From Citreimonas salinaria (GTDB lineage: Bacteria; Pseudomonadota; Alphaproteobacteria; Rhodobacterales; Rhodobacteraceae), in contig NZ_FNPF01000008.1 of the NCBI RefSeq assembly GCF_900107235.1, forward strand, positions 107,688 through 171,687: a DNA stretch of 64,000 nt, read 5' to 3'. The notes beneath the pieces are model-generated. The model was not told the origin of the DNA. It did not search any database and was given only the letters and a program-made list of their open reading frames with translations. The translations under genes were made by a program, and so were the position numbers. This document shows positions 49,891 through 58,728 of the stretch, one piece after another. Position 1 is the first letter of the stretch. Each line of letters opens with the position of its first letter.

Positions 49891-50873
49891 CGCGCACGCC
49901 CCTGCTGGATCTGCTGGATCAGCCCGGTGATGCCGCGGGGCGAAAACAGCACCATCAGCACCAGGAACAGGCCGAACCACAGGCGCCAGTGCTCGGTCAG
50001 CTTGCCTAGGAATTCCTCGAGCAGAAGTGCCGCCACCGCGCCGCCGATGGCGCCCGACAGCGTGCCTATGCCGCCCAGCACCACCATCACGATCAGTTCG
50101 CCCGAGCGGTGCCAGGACATGAAGGCGGGCGACACGAACTCGGCCTGGTTGGCCAGGAAGACGCCGGCGATCGAGGTCATGCAGCCCGAGATCACGAAGG
50201 CCGTCAGCTGGTAGCGGAAGGGCGAGTAGCCGATCGCCTCCATCCGGGTCGCGTTCTCGCGGATGCCGGTCAGCACGCGGCCGAAGCGCGATCCGACGAT
50301 GCGGTGGCTGAGCGCGAACAGCCCGATCAGCACCACCAGCGTCGCGTAATACAGCGCGTATTCGTTCTCGAGCACGTCCGAGCCGAACAGGGTCGAGCGC
50401 TGCCGCAGGCCGTAGCCGTCATCGCCGCCATAGGCCGACAGCGAGATGAAGAAGAAGAACGCCATCTGCCCGAAGGCCAGCGTGATCATGATGAAGTAGA
50501 CGCCCCGCGTGCGCAGCGAGATGGCGCCCGTGACGAAGGCGAAGACCGCCGACAGCGCGATCGCGGCCGCGGTCTGCAGCAGGATGTCGTGGATGCCGTA
50601 GCTCGACAGGATCGCCACGGCGTAGGTGCCGAAGCCCAGATAGGCGGCGTGGCCGAAGCTCACCATCGCGCCGTAGCCCAGGATCAGGTCCAGCGCCATC
50701 GCGGCGATGGCGTAGGCGAGGATGCGCGTGCCGATCAGGATCAGGAACGGATCGTCCAGAGCGGTCACCACCGGCGGGAACAGCGCGAAGAGCGTGAACA
50801 GCACCAGTGCGGCCTTGACGCGCGGGGCAAGAACGGGCGCGCGGGCGGGGGCGGACGTGGACACGACGCTCAT
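49887..50873 (-). CDS. livM: LIV-type ABC transporter permease (LivM)
   Basis: A 328-residue permease with about nine to ten helices. The LivM hallmarks are GYGAMVSFGHAAYLGFGTYA, GAISLRTRGVYFIMITLAFGQMAFF, and the coupling loop GRVLTGIRENATRMEAIGYSPFRYQLTAFVISG. It begins at the ATG overlapping the livH stop (four bases) and overlaps livG likewise, so the permease and ATPase genes are translationally chained. Confidence 0.92.
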   Translation of the reverse strand: MSVVSTSAPARAPVLAPRVKAALVLFTLFALFPPVVTALDDPFLILIGTRILAYAIAAMALDLILGYGAMVSFGHAAYLGFGTYAVAILSSYGIHDILLQTAAAIALSAVFAFVTGAISLRTRGVYFIMITLAFGQMAFFFFISLSAYGGDDGYGLRQRSTLFGSDVLENEYALYYATLVVLIGLFALSHRIVGSRFGRVLTGIRENATRMEAIGYSPFRYQLTAFVISGCMTSIAGVFLANQAEFVSPAFMSWHRSGELIVMVVLGGIGTLSGAIGGAVAALLLEEFLGKLTEHWRLWFGLFLVLMVLFSPRGITGLIQQIQQGRAR

Positions 50874-51787
50874 GCCCGGCCTCCGAACAGGCCCGCGGGC
50901 CGGGCGAACAGGATCGCCGCCATCAGGATGTAGACCAGCATCGGCGCCAGCATCCGGCCCGCCTGGCCGGCCGCCGACGGGTCGAGCACCGCGCGCAGCA
51001 GGATCGGACCGAAGACGCCGCCCAGCGTGTCCACGACCGCGACGAGAATCGCGCCCAGGAAAGCGCCCTTGATCGACCCGATGCCGCCGATAACGACCAC
51101 GACGAAGGTCAGGATCAGCACGCTTTCCCCCATGCCGGTGTCGACCGACAGGATCGGCGCCACCAGCGCGCCGGCAAGGCAGGCCAGCACCGCGCCCAGC
51201 GTGAAGACGATGGCGAACAGCTTGCCGATGTCGATCCCCAGCGCCGAAACCATCGCGCGGTTCGTGGCACCGGCGCGCAGCAGCATGCCGATGCGCGTGT
51301 GGTTGATCGTGACGAACAGGCCCGCCGCCACCGCCAGCCCCGCGACGATGATCGCGATGCGGTAGACCGGGTAGCGCAGCGGGTCCATCAGCGGGACCGA
51401 GCCGGACAGGATCTCGGGCAGCGGCACGGACAGCGGCGACACGCCCCAGACGATCTTGACCGTCTCGTTGGCGATCATCACCAGCCCGAAGGTCGCCAGC
51501 ACCTGGTCCAGGTGCGAGCGGGTGTAAAGCCTTCGGATCACGACGTATTCCAGGATAAGCCCCACCGCCACCGCCGCCGGCAGCATCAGGACCAGCCCCC
51601 ACCAGAAGCTTCCGGTGAGGGCGGCGAAGGTGGCGACGAAATACGCCCCCACCATGTAAAGCACCCCGTGGGCAAGGTTGACCACGTCCATGATGCCGAA
51701 GACCAGCGTCAGGCCAGCCGCGATCAGGAACAGCAGCACGCCCAGCTGCACGCCGTTGAGCAGTTGCAGCACGAACAGGTTCATCAT
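50870..51787 (-). CDS. livH: LIV-type ABC transporter permease (LivH)
   Basis: A 305-residue permease with about eight helices: LLNGVQLGVLLFLIAAGLTLVFGIMDVVNLAHGVLY is the family N-terminus, RAGATNRAMVSALGIDIGKLF the cytoplasmic coupling loop, and VVIGGIGSIKGAFLGAILV a conserved late segment. It follows the receptor gene by 47 bases. A good ribosome site (GGGAGACCACGG) precedes two tandem ATG codons. Confidence 0.92.
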   Translation of the reverse strand: MMNLFVLQLLNGVQLGVLLFLIAAGLTLVFGIMDVVNLAHGVLYMVGAYFVATFAALTGSFWWGLVLMLPAAVAVGLILEYVVIRRLYTRSHLDQVLATFGLVMIANETVKIVWGVSPLSVPLPEILSGSVPLMDPLRYPVYRIAIIVAGLAVAAGLFVTINHTRIGMLLRAGATNRAMVSALGIDIGKLFAIVFTLGAVLACLAGALVAPILSVDTGMGESVLILTFVVVVIGGIGSIKGAFLGAILVAVVDTLGGVFGPILLRAVLDPSAAGQAGRMLAPMLVYILMAAILFARPAGLFGGRA

Positions 51788-51834
51788 GGCCGTGGTCTCC
51801 CGCCGGTCAGGGTCTTGTCAGGTGCGGTGCGGGC

Positions 51835-53019
51835 TCACTGCATCTCGCACTGGTCGGCGTAGGTGTCGACGTAGTCGTCGAAGATCTTCTCGCGGATCGA
51901 GGTCGCGTAGCGGCCGTCGTCGCGCTTGACCGCCTCGACCAGGTAGAAGTCCTGCACCGGGTAGTTGTTGACCCCGAACGAGAAGTCGCCGCGCGGGCTG
52001 TCGAAGTCGGCCTCCTTCAGCGCGGCGCGCAGGGCGTCGCGGTCGGTCAGGTCGCCGTCGAGCTTGCTCACCGCCGACTGGATCAGCTGCGCCGCGTCAT
52101 AGGCCTGCATCGCGTAGGTGCCGGGCACGTAGTCGTACTTCTCGATGAAGGCCTCGACGAAGGCCGCGTTGGCTTCGTTGTCGAGATCGGGCGCCCAGTT
52201 CTGGCCGCCCAGAAGTCCCAGCGCCGCGTCCTGCGTGGCCGGAAGGGTGGTCTCGTCCACCGTGAAGGCCGACAGGAACGGGATCGAGGACAGGCCGGCC
52301 TGGTCGTACTGCTTGACCAGGTTCACGCCCATGCCGCCGGGCATGAAGGTGAACAGCGCGTCGGGCTGGAACGCCGCGATCTGCGCCAGTTCCGACGAGA
52401 AGTCGAGCTGGCCGAGTTCGGTGAACACCTCGCCCGCGATGCCGCCGGTATACGAGTGCTTGAAGCCCGCGAGGCTGTCCTTGCCGGCCTGGTAGTTCGG
52501 CGCCATCAGGAACACGTTCTCGTAGCCCTGCTGCTGCGCATAGGCGCCCATGACCTCGTGGTTCTGGTCGTTCTGGTACGAGGTCACGAAGAAGTTCGGG
52601 TGACAGTCGGCACCGGCGAAGTTCGACGTGCCGGCGTTGGTCGAAATCAGGATCGTGCCGGTCTCGGTCACCGGCTGGTGAATCGCCACCAGGATGTTCG
52701 AGAAGATCGGCCCGACGACGAAGTCGACGTTCTCGCGCTGCACCAGTTCGCGCGCCTTGTCGGCGGCAAGGTCGGGGCGCTGCTCGTCGTCGACGACGAT
52801 GATCTCGGTCTCCATCCCGCCGATGTCGCCCATCTGCTCGGCCGCCAGCATGAAGCCGTCGCGCGCATGCTCGCCCAGCGCCGCGGCGGGCCCCGAAAGC
52901 GTGTACATCAGCCCGATCTTCAGAACGTCGTCCTGCGCCGCGGGCGGCACGTCCTGGGCAAGGGCGGGAACGGCGGCCAGCGACAGCAGCGTGCTGGCCA
53001 GAAGCTTGGTCTTGGTCAT
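51835..53019 (-). CDS. LIV-type ABC transporter substrate-binding protein
   Basis: A 394-residue type I periplasmic binding protein with signal peptide MTKTKLLASTLLSLAAVPALAQ. Mature features are LKIGLMYTLSGPAAALGEHA, LVQRENVDFVVGPIFSNILVA and ILISTNAGTSNFAGADCHPNFF, with a Ser/Thr pocket. Proteins of this set commonly bind aromatic acids in gene clusters such as this one; the ligand here is probably the substrate of the linked CoA ligase. It heads the leftward operon receptor-livHMGF-cupin-monooxygenase and is divergent from marR. Confidence 0.9.
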   Translation of the reverse strand: MTKTKLLASTLLSLAAVPALAQDVPPAAQDDVLKIGLMYTLSGPAAALGEHARDGFMLAAEQMGDIGGMETEIIVVDDEQRPDLAADKARELVQRENVDFVVGPIFSNILVAIHQPVTETGTILISTNAGTSNFAGADCHPNFFVTSYQNDQNHEVMGAYAQQQGYENVFLMAPNYQAGKDSLAGFKHSYTGGIAGEVFTELGQLDFSSELAQIAAFQPDALFTFMPGGMGVNLVKQYDQAGLSSIPFLSAFTVDETTLPATQDAALGLLGGQNWAPDLDNEANAAFVEAFIEKYDYVPGTYAMQAYDAAQLIQSAVSKLDGDLTDRDALRAALKEADFDSPRGDFSFGVNNYPVQDFYLVEAVKRDDGRYATSIREKIFDDYVDTYADQCEMQ

Positions 53020-53068
53020 GATCTTCTCCCTGTGTTTCCGCGCCTCGTGGGTCGGGGCGGATATTTGT

Positions 53069-53091
53069 GGCTTGAATATTTAAGGCTTGAA
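53069..53091. promoter_or_regulatory. GGCTTGAA double site upstream of the ABC receptor gene
   Basis: Two copies of GGCTTGAA (53069-53076 and 53084-53091) lie 15 bases apart on the plus strand, with an AT-rich dyad CTTGAATATTTAAG at 53071-53084. They are 50-72 bases upstream of the ABC receptor start. The half-site equals that of the 43554-43597 palindrome, so it is a candidate operator for the same regulator. Confidence 0.5.
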
Positions 53092-53256
53092 GCTTTCCGC
53101 CGTGCAAGCCATTTCTGCAGCGGAAACCCGTTGGCGATGCGACGCAAGTGTTTTCTGCCGGCAATCCGGGCAGGCGCGGCCGGGCCGGAAGATCCCGCAA
53201 CCTCAGGATGTTCCAAGCTCTTGCGGGGCCTGTGCGCGGGAACCGGAAGCCGATGC

Positions 53257-53283
53257 TTCAAGCCAAAACATTTTTTGCTTGAA
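53257..53283. promoter_or_regulatory. TTCAAGC-N13-GCTTGAA palindrome upstream of marR
   Basis: TTCAAGC (53257-53263) and GCTTGAA (53277-53283) form an inverted repeat around an AT-rich 13-base spacer, and the right side continues AACAA much like the 43.6-kb operator (AACGA). It lies 93-119 bases before the marR start, suitable for autoregulation. The rest of the 356-base divergent gap (53020-53375) holds no gene. Confidence 0.55.
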
Positions 53284-53375
53284 ACAATTTTGGGCGCTGC
53301 CTAGCGTTGAGCCATGCCGGCTTGCCCCATGGCCGGACCGCCCGCCCGGACCTCACAGGCAGGAGACCGCGACGC

Positions 53376-53843
53376 ATGAAACCGGCACCTCGCCCCGCAG
53401 AATCGAGCCCGTCCAAGGCGCGCCTGAGATTGTGGCTGCGGCTGCTGAAAAGCACCCGCCAGGTCGAGGCCGTCCTGCGCGAAAGGCTGCGGACCGAGTT
53501 CGGCACCACGCTGCCGCGCTTCGATGTGATGGCCGCGCTGGCCCGCTACGAGGACGGTCTGAAGATGTCGGCGCTGTCGGGTGTGCTGCGGGTGTCGAAC
53601 GGCAACGTCACCGGCATCGTGGACCGGCTGGCCGAGGACGGGCACGTGGTGCGGGTGCAGATGCAGGGCGATCGCCGCGCCTCGGTCGTGCGGCTGACGG
53701 CCGACGGGCGGGCCGAGTTCACCCGCCAGGCCGCCGCCCATGCCGCCTGGATCGACGCGCTGCTGGACGATTTCACCGAGGCCGAGGCGGAGGCGCTGGC
53801 CACCCGCTTCGACGCGGTCACGACGCAAGAGGAGAAAGCCTGA
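53376..53843 (+). CDS. MarR-family transcriptional regulator
   Basis: A 155-residue winged-helix regulator with the MarR core: [21 protein letters not shown], the recognition region [30 protein letters not shown], and the wing [20 protein letters not shown]. Many MarR proteins of aromatic-CoA clusters are repressors released by the CoA thioester. It starts the operon marR-enoyl-CoA hydratase-acyl-CoA dehydrogenase-ligase, whose genes overlap. The ATG at 53376 follows GCAGGAGACC. The TTCAAGC/GCTTGAA sites nearby and at 43.6 kb are its probable targets. Confidence 0.9.
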   Translation: MKPAPRPAESSPSKARLRLWLRLLKSTRQVEAVLRERLRTEFGTTLPRFDVMAALARYEDGLKMSALSGVLRVSNGNVTGIVDRLAEDGHVVRVQMQGDRRASVVRLTADGRAEFTRQAAAHAAWIDALLDDFTEAEAEALATRFDAVTTQEEKA

Positions 53844-54634
53844 TGCCCACGCATTTCCGCTGCGAGATCGAGGACGGGATCGCGACGCTGCGCCTCGACC
53901 GTCCGGACCGCAAGAACCCGCTGACCTTCGACAGCTATGCCGAACTGCGCGACTGGTTCCGCCAGCGCCCCTACGACGACAGCGTCAAGGCCGTGGTCTT
54001 CGGCTCGAACGGCGGCAATTTCTGCTCGGGCGGCGACGTGCACGACATCATCGGCCCGCTGACGAAGATGTCGATGAAGGAGCTTTTGGCCTTCACCCGG
54101 ATGACCGGCGACCTGGTCAAGGCGATGATCAACTGCGGCGTGCCGGTGATCGCGGCCGCCGACGGCGTCTGCGTCGGCGCGGGGGCGATTATCGCCATGG
54201 CGTCGGACCTGCGCATCGCCACCCCCGCCACGAAGACCGCGTTCCTGTTCACTCGCGTGGGCCTTGCCGGCTGCGACATGGGTGCCTGTGCGATGCTGCC
54301 GCGCATCATCGGGCAGGGCCGGGCGGCCGAGCTGCTCTATACCGGCCGGTCGATGAGCGCCGACGAAGGCGAGCGGTGGGGCTTCTGGAACCGGGTCGTC
54401 GCGCCCGAGGACCTGGAGACGGCGGCGCAGGAGATGGCCGCCCGGCTGGTCGCGGGGCCGACCTTCGGCCACATGATGACCAAGACCATGCTGAACCAGG
54501 AATGGTCGATGTCGCTCGACATGGCGATCGAGGCCGAGGCGCATGCACAGGCCCTGTGCATGCAGACCGAGGATTTCACCCGCGCCTACAACGCCTTCGT
54601 CGCGAAGGAAAAACCCGTGTTCGAGGGCAACTGA
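53843..54634 (+). CDS. enoyl-CoA hydratase/isomerase family protein
   Basis: A 263-residue crotonase-fold enzyme. The oxyanion-hole segments are [18 protein letters not shown] and [20 protein letters not shown]; the helix with the usual catalytic acid reads [18 protein letters not shown], with Asp rather than Glu near the active-site position. It probably hydrates or hydrolyses a cyclic enoyl-CoA formed after ring reduction. The ATG overlaps the marR stop (TGATG), and the next gene overlaps in the same way. Confidence 0.88.
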   Translation: MPTHFRCEIEDGIATLRLDRPDRKNPLTFDSYAELRDWFRQRPYDDSVKAVVFGSNGGNFCSGGDVHDIIGPLTKMSMKELLAFTRMTGDLVKAMINCGVPVIAAADGVCVGAGAIIAMASDLRIATPATKTAFLFTRVGLAGCDMGACAMLPRIIGQGRAAELLYTGRSMSADEGERWGFWNRVVAPEDLETAAQEMAARLVAGPTFGHMMTKTMLNQEWSMSLDMAIEAEAHAQALCMQTEDFTRAYNAFVAKEKPVFEGN

Positions 54635-55791
54635 TGGCCGACCGCTCCTATCTCGACTGGCCGTTCCTGGAACCGCGCCACCGCGACCATGCCCAGGCGC
54701 TGGACGCGTGGGCGCAGGGGCTGGGGCCGATCGACCACCACGACACCGACGCCGCCTGCCGCGATCTCGTGGCGCGGCTCGGGGCGGATGGTTGGCTGCT
54801 GCCCACCGCGATCGACCCGGCCGATCCGCAGCCGCTGGACGTGCGGACGCTGTGCCTGAGCCGCGAAACGCTGGCGCGCCATGACGGGCTGGCGGATTTC
54901 GCCTTCGCCATGCAGGGCCTCGGCACCGGGGCGATCTCGCTTTTCGGCACCGAGGCGCAGCGCGCCGAATGGCTGCCGCTGACGCGCACGGGCAAGGCGA
55001 TCTCGGCCTTCGCGCTGACGGAACCGCAATCGGGATCGGACGTCGCCAATTCCACCATGACTGCGCGCGACGACGGCGATGCCTGGGTGCTGGACGGCGA
55101 GAAGACCTGGATCAGCAACGGCGGGATCGCCGACGTCTACACGCTCTTCGCCCGCACCGGCGAAGGCCCCGGCGCCAAGGGCCTGTCGGCCTTCGTGGTG
55201 CCCGCCGACACGCCCGGCCTGCACATCGCCGAACGGCTGGACACGATCGCGCCGCATCCGCTGGCCACGCTGCGCCTCATTGGCGCACGCCTGCCGAAGG
55301 ATGCGCTGATCGGCCAGCCGGGGCAGGGGTTCAAGATCGCCATGTCGGTGCTGGATGTCTTCCGCACCACCGTCGCCGCTGCGGCCTTGGGCTTTGCCCG
55401 CCGTGCGCTTGACGAGGCGCTGGCGCGGGTGACCGAAAGACAGGTGCAGGGCAGGCCGCTGGCCGACCTGCAACTGGTCCAGGGCCACGTCGCCGACATG
55501 GCGTTGCGCGTGGATGCGGCGGCCCTGCTGGTCTACCGCGCCGCCTGGGCCAAGGATTCCGGCGCGCCGCGCGTCAGCCGCGAGGCCGCGATGGCCAAGC
55601 TCTACGCCACCGACGAGGCGCAGAAGGTCGTCGACGCGGCGGTGCAGCTGCATGGCGGCGACGGCGTCCGCTCGGGCCACATCGTCGAGCGGCTCTACCG
55701 CGAGATCCGCGCCCTGCGCATCTACGAGGGCGCGTCCGACGTGCAGAAGGTCATCATCGCGCGGCAGACGCTGGACACCGCCGCACGGTGA
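54634..55791 (+). CDS. acyl-CoA dehydrogenase
   Basis: A 385-residue flavin acyl-CoA dehydrogenase: [77 protein letters not shown]. Here the catalytic Glu of the YEG motif is present, in contrast to the dehydrogenase at 25.1 kb. It likely introduces a double bond into an alicyclic acyl-CoA of the 2-aminobenzoyl-CoA type pathway. It overlaps the hydratase gene by one base. Confidence 0.9.
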   Translation: MADRSYLDWPFLEPRHRDHAQALDAWAQGLGPIDHHDTDAACRDLVARLGADGWLLPTAIDPADPQPLDVRTLCLSRETLARHDGLADFAFAMQGLGTGAISLFGTEAQRAEWLPLTRTGKAISAFALTEPQSGSDVANSTMTARDDGDAWVLDGEKTWISNGGIADVYTLFARTGEGPGAKGLSAFVVPADTPGLHIAERLDTIAPHPLATLRLIGARLPKDALIGQPGQGFKIAMSVLDVFRTTVAAAALGFARRALDEALARVTERQVQGRPLADLQLVQGHVADMALRVDAAALLVYRAAWAKDSGAPRVSREAAMAKLYATDEAQKVVDAAVQLHGGDGVRSGHIVERLYREIRALRIYEGASDVQKVIIARQTLDTAAR

Positions 55792-55811
55792 ACGAAGCAA
55801 GGGAACAGGCC

Positions 55812-57449
55812 ATGACGACCGCGAACGACGTGCTGGGGCCCTCGGCCCATGTCGACACCTTCACCCGGGACAACCTGCCGCCGGTGGACCAGTGGCCCGA
55901 CTTCCTGCTGGACGGCTTCGACTACCCCGAGCGGCTCAACGCCGGCGTCGAGCTGACCGACCGGCTGGTCGAACAGGGACACGGCGACCGGGTCGCGCTG
56001 ATCGGCAACGGGCGCCGGCGCACCTACAAGGAGCTGGCCGACTGGACCAACCGGCTGGCCCACGCGCTGGTCGAGGATATCGGCGTGAAGCCCGGCAACC
56101 GGGTGCTGATCCGCTCGGCCAACAACCCTGCGATGGTCGCGGCGTGGCTGGCGGCGATGAAGGCGGGCGCGGTGGTGGTCAACACCATGCCGATGCTGCG
56201 CGCGGGCGAACTGGCCAAGATCGTCGACAAGGCCGAGGTCGAGTTCGCCCTGTGCGACACCCGCCTGATGGACGAGATGGTGACCTGCGCGAAGGAATCC
56301 GCCTTCCTGAAGAAGGTGGTCGGTTTCGACGGCACCTCGAACCACGACGCCGAGCTTGACCGCCTCGCGCTCGAGAAATCCGTGAAGTTCGACGCGGTGC
56401 CCACGGGCCGCGACGACGTGGCGTTGCTGGGCTTCACCTCCGGCACCACGGGATCGCCAAAGGCGACGATGCACTTCCACCGCGACATCCTGGCCATCGC
56501 CGACGGCTACGCGCGCGAGGTGCTGAACGTCACGCCCGACGACGTGTTCGTCGGCTCTCCGCCGCTGGCCTTCACCTTCGGGCTGGGCGGGCTCGCGGTG
56601 TTCCCGCTGCGCTTCGGCGCAACGGCGGCGTTGCTGGAAAAGGCCTCGCCCCCGAACATGATCGACATCATCCAGACCTACCGCGCCACCGTGGCGTTCA
56701 CCGCGCCCACCGCCTACCGGGTGATGCTGCGCGCGATGGACGAGGGCGCCGACCTGTCCTCCCTCCGCGCCGCCGTTTCGGCCGGCGAAACGCTGCCCGC
56801 GCCGGTCTACGAGGAATGGATCGCCAAGACCGGCAAGCCGATGCTGGACGGGATCGGCGCGACCGAGATGCTGCACATCTTCATCACCAACCGCTTCGAC
56901 GACCACCGACCGGCCTGCACCGGCAAGCCCGTCGCCGGATACGAGGCGAAGGTCGTGGACCAGAACGGGCAGGAGGTGCCGCGCGGCACCGTCGGCCGCC
57001 TCGCGGTGCGCGGCCCGACCGGCTGCCGCTACATGGCCGACGACCGGCAGAAGGACTACGTGCTGGACGGCTGGAACATCACCGGCGACGCGTTCTCAAT
57101 GGACGAAGATGGCTACCTGCACTTCGCCGCGCGCAACGACGACATGATCATCTCGTCGGGCTACAACATCGCCGGCCCAGAGGTCGAGGCCGCGCTGCTG
57201 GCGCATGACGCCGTGGCCGAATGCGCCGTGGTCGGCCGCCCCGACGAGGAACGCGGCGCCATCGTCGAGGCGCACGTGGTGCTGGCCGACGGCCACGCCC
57301 CGAGCCCCGAGATGGTGAAGGTCCTGCAGGATCACGTGAAGGCGACGATCGCGCCCTTCAAGTATCCCCGCTCGATCCGCTTCGTCGAAGCCTTGCCCAA
57401 GACCGAGACGGGCAAGATCCAGCGCTTCCGCCTGAAAGCCGACGCCTGA
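55812..57449 (+). CDS. benzoate-CoA ligase-family enzyme (probable 2-aminobenzoate-CoA ligase)
   Basis: A 545-residue AMP-forming ligase of the benzoate/2-aminobenzoate group. It shows the family N-terminus DNLPPVDQWPDFLLDGFDYPERLNAG, P-loop GFTSGTTGSPKATMHFHRD, GIGATEMLHIFITNR, hinge region FAARNDDMIISSGYNIAGPEVE and the catalytic Lys in LPKTETGKIQRFRLK. It makes the CoA thioester on which the 43.6-kb monooxygenase would act. ATG 55812 follows AAGGGAACAGG; a GTG at 55788 overlapping the previous stop is an alternative that adds eight residues. Confidence 0.9.
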   Translation: MTTANDVLGPSAHVDTFTRDNLPPVDQWPDFLLDGFDYPERLNAGVELTDRLVEQGHGDRVALIGNGRRRTYKELADWTNRLAHALVEDIGVKPGNRVLIRSANNPAMVAAWLAAMKAGAVVVNTMPMLRAGELAKIVDKAEVEFALCDTRLMDEMVTCAKESAFLKKVVGFDGTSNHDAELDRLALEKSVKFDAVPTGRDDVALLGFTSGTTGSPKATMHFHRDILAIADGYAREVLNVTPDDVFVGSPPLAFTFGLGGLAVFPLRFGATAALLEKASPPNMIDIIQTYRATVAFTAPTAYRVMLRAMDEGADLSSLRAAVSAGETLPAPVYEEWIAKTGKPMLDGIGATEMLHIFITNRFDDHRPACTGKPVAGYEAKVVDQNGQEVPRGTVGRLAVRGPTGCRYMADDRQKDYVLDGWNITGDAFSMDEDGYLHFAARNDDMIISSGYNIAGPEVEAALLAHDAVAECAVVGRPDEERGAIVEAHVVLADGHAPSPEMVKVLQDHVKATIAPFKYPRSIRFVEALPKTETGKIQRFRLKADA

Positions 57450-57563
57450 AAGCTGGCCTGATGGGCCTCCCCCGCGCCGCGCGCAGGCAGCGCCCCAGCG
57501 GCCAAAGCTTACCGAAAGGTAAATCCGTCTCTGCAAGCCATTGATTTTCCACGGGCGACCCGA

Positions 57564-57580
57564 TGTCCCACCGTGGGACA
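57564..57580. repeat. 17-base perfect palindrome TGTCCCAC-C-GTGGGACA
   Basis: Arms 57564-57571 and 57573-57580 are exact inverted copies. The site is 150 bases upstream of the cysteate lyase gene in the 280-base gap 57450-57729. Thirteen bases of it (CACCGTGGGACAC) also form bases 1-13 of the window, so a second copy is probably cut by the left edge. The same gap holds TTACC-GAAA-GGTAA at 57509-57522; no gene is seen there. Confidence 0.55.
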
Positions 57581-57729
57581 CCCGTTTCCGCCCCGCCCGG
57601 CCCCCCGCCGCCGGGGCGGCGAATTGACCGCCGGGCCTCGGGCGGGCCCGGGTCGAGACGGCCGAAACCGCCTCGCCTTCCGGCGCCTGCCGCGCTAGGC
57701 AAGGGCCGATCACAGACCGGAGAGCACCG

Positions 57730-58728
57730 ATGAACCTCGCCCGTTTCCCCCGCCGCTTCCTTGCCCACCTTCCGACGCCGCTGGAACGGCTCGACCGGCT
57801 GAGCGCCGAGCTCGGCGGCCCCGAGATCTGGATCAAGCGCGACGACTGCACCGGGCTGTCCACCGGCGGCAACAAGACGCGCAAGCTGGAATTCCTGATG
57901 GCCGAGGCCGAACTCGCCGGCGCCGACATGGTGATCACGCAGGGCGCGACCCAGTCCAACCACGCCCGCCAGACCGCCGCCTTCGCCGCCAAGCTGGGGA
58001 TCGATTGCCACCTGCTGCTCGAGGACCGGACCGGCTCGGACGATCCCAACTACAACGGGAACGGCAACGTCCTGCTGGACCACCTGCACGGCGCCACGAC
58101 CGAGAAACGCCCCGGCGGCGCCGACATGCCTGCCGAGATGGAGGCCGTGGCCGAGCGGTTCCGCGCCGAGGGGCGCCGCGTCTTCACCATCCCCGGCGGC
58201 GGATCGAACCCCACGGGCGCGCTGGGCTACGTCAACTGCGCGTTCGAGCTGCTGGGCCAGCTGAACGACGGCGCGCTGGCGGTGTCGCACATCGTGCACG
58301 CCACCGGCAGCGCCGGCACGCAGGCCGGGCTGGTCACCGGCCTCAAGGCGACGAACGCGGGCATCCCGCTTCTGGGGATCGGCGTGCGCGCGCCCAAGCC
58401 CAAGCAGGAAGAGAACGTCTACAACCTCGCCGTCGCCACCGCCGAAAAACTGGGCTGCCCCGGCGTGGTCTCGCGCGACGACGTCGTGGCCAACACCGAT
58501 TACGTCGGCGACGGCTACGGCATCCCGACCGAGGGCGGGATCGAGGCGATCCACCTCTTCGCCGAACTCGAGGGCATCCTGCTGGACCCGGTCTATTCCG
58601 CCAAGGGTGCGGCCGGGCTGATCGACCTCGTGCGCAAGGGGCACTTCACGACCGACGACCGGATCGTCTTCGTCCATACCGGCGGGTCCGCCGCGCTGTT
58701 CGGCTATGACCGGGCGCTTGCGCGCTAG
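57730..58728 (+). CDS. cuyA: L-cysteate sulfo-lyase / D-cysteine desulfhydrase family (PLP)
   Basis: A 332-residue PLP enzyme of the ACC deaminase/D-cysteine desulfhydrase fold. PLP lysine lies in [22 protein letters not shown], followed by [37 protein letters not shown] and [15 protein letters not shown]. The sequence looks most like roseobacter CuyA, which cleaves cysteate to pyruvate, ammonia and sulfite, and the next gene is a UPF0324 exporter as in the known cuyA-cuyZ pair. D-cysteine desulfhydrase is the alternative. No cuyR-type regulator is adjacent. Confidence 0.82.
   Translation: MNLARFPRRFLAHLPTPLERLDRLSAELGGPEIWIKRDDCTGLSTGGNKTRKLEFLMAEAELAGADMVITQGATQSNHARQTAAFAAKLGIDCHLLLEDRTGSDDPNYNGNGNVLLDHLHGATTEKRPGGADMPAEMEAVAERFRAEGRRVFTIPGGGSNPTGALGYVNCAFELLGQLNDGALAVSHIVHATGSAGTQAGLVTGLKATNAGIPLLGIGVRAPKPKQEENVYNLAVATAEKLGCPGVVSRDDVVANTDYVGDGYGIPTEGGIEAIHLFAELEGILLDPVYSAKGAAGLIDLVRKGHFTTDDRIVFVHTGGSAALFGYDRALAR

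Noticed and set aside
57509..57522. TTACC-GAAA-GGTAA hairpin as terminator of the ligase operon
   Set aside because: The stem is only five pairs and no T tract follows; it may be chance or a small operator.
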